The position numbers were made by a program, and so were the translations under genes. The notes under the pieces are model-generated. The model was not told where the DNA came from. It was given only the letters and a program-made list of their open reading frames with translations, and searched no databases. A DNA stretch of 20,370 nt, from assembly GCA_002438505.1 (NCBI GenBank), contig DJPI01000004.1, forward strand, positions 35,189 through 55,558, read 5' to 3'. How positions within the stretch are numbered: the first letter of the stretch is position 1; each line of letters begins with the position of its first letter. The stretch is from Ruminococcaceae bacterium UBA6416. Lineage in GTDB: Bacteria > Bacillota > Clostridia > Oscillospirales > Acutalibacteraceae. Positions 20,168 through 20,370 of the stretch are shown here, piece after piece.

Positions 20168-20370
20168 GTGGTTAAGATGATTTATGTTACCGGCGACACA
20201 CACGCAGTCCTCTCCCGCTTTGACAACCCGAAGCTGAACGCGCTCAAAAAGGACGATGTCCTCATTGTCTGCGGCGATTTCGGCTTCATTTGGGACGGCT
20301 CAAAGGAGGAAATGAACGCGCTCAAAAAGCTTGCAAAGAAAAAATATACAATCTGCTTCATTGACGGAAC
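20168..20370 (+). CDS. Metallophosphoesterase (calcineurin-like), 5' part only
   Basis: The first 67 codons are present and the gene runs off the right edge. IYVTGDTHAVLSRF supplies the first metal motif (GDxH), VLIVCGDFGFIWDG the second (GDxx), and the last codons, CFIDG, lead into the expected (G)NHE motif just beyond the window. This pattern is that of small cytosolic calcineurin-like phosphoesterases common in Firmicutes. The substrate is unknown. GGAGG at 20157-20161 is 6 bases before GTG 20168 but 15 bases before ATG 20177, so I favour GTG. ATG remains possible. The ribosome binding site lies in the 3' arm of a hairpin. The gene is divergent from the carboxypeptidase-like gene. Confidence 0.85.
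   Translation, partial: MVKMIYVTGDTHAVLSRFDNPKLNALKKDDVLIVCGDFGFIWDGSKEEMNALKKLAKKKYTICFIDG

Noticed and set aside
1..20370. tRNA, rRNA, riboswitch or mobile element
   Set aside because: I looked for cloverleaf-like ends, conserved riboswitch cores, transposase motifs and terminal inverted repeats in the intergenic regions and saw none that I could support by eye.

Overview
The window looks like chromosomal core DNA from a Gram-positive, spore-forming clostridium of the Oscillospirales/Ruminococcaceae type. This rests on a SleB-type spore cortex-lytic enzyme, a DUF5685 + DnaJ-domain + membrane-protein cluster typical of Clostridia, a secreted protein with bacterial Ig-like (Big_2) repeats, strong GGAGG/AAGGAG ribosome binding sites and clean TTGACA/TATAAT promoters. 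I see no rRNA, tRNA, CRISPR array, transposase, integrase or phage gene. The assignment is inference from gene content, not a database match.

Layout. Positions 1-815 (+) hold the end of one gene and two small unrecognised proteins, closed by a strong hairpin terminator. Positions 868-6038 (-) hold trkA-trkH (potassium uptake), a sodium/sugar symporter of the GPH family and a YhhN-family membrane protein. Positions 6310-8730 (+) hold a cytosolic GH31 glycosidase with its own promoter and an operator-like palindrome. A small membrane protein (8985-9572, +) lies behind another palindromic site and converges on sleB (9585-10277, -).

Positions 10532-12625 (+) hold the DUF5685 / DnaJ / membrane-protein operon. 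Positions 12703-14876 (-) hold a lipoprotein, a three-repeat relative of it, and a prolyl-tRNA editing-domain protein joined to the latter by a TGATG overlap. Positions 15050-18445 (-) encode an 1131-residue secreted SGNH/GDSL hydrolase with eight Big_2 repeats. Positions 18573-19934 (-) encode a membrane-anchored relative of D,D-carboxypeptidases in which all three penicillin-binding-protein active-site motifs are altered. The window ends in the 5' part of a metallophosphoesterase gene (20168 onward, +).

Together the region combines housekeeping (K+ uptake, sugar import and breakdown, tRNA editing), cell-envelope proteins and one spore-germination enzyme. The observations most worth a second look are the apparent D,D-carboxypeptidase pseudoenzyme, the cysteine-rich DUF5685/DnaJ/membrane triad with an Asp-rich motif like that of squalene/phytoene synthases, the duplicated lipocalin-like repeat proteins linked to a tRNA editing protein, and several unassigned palindromic or repeated regulatory sites, including one exact 13-mer shared by two promoter regions.
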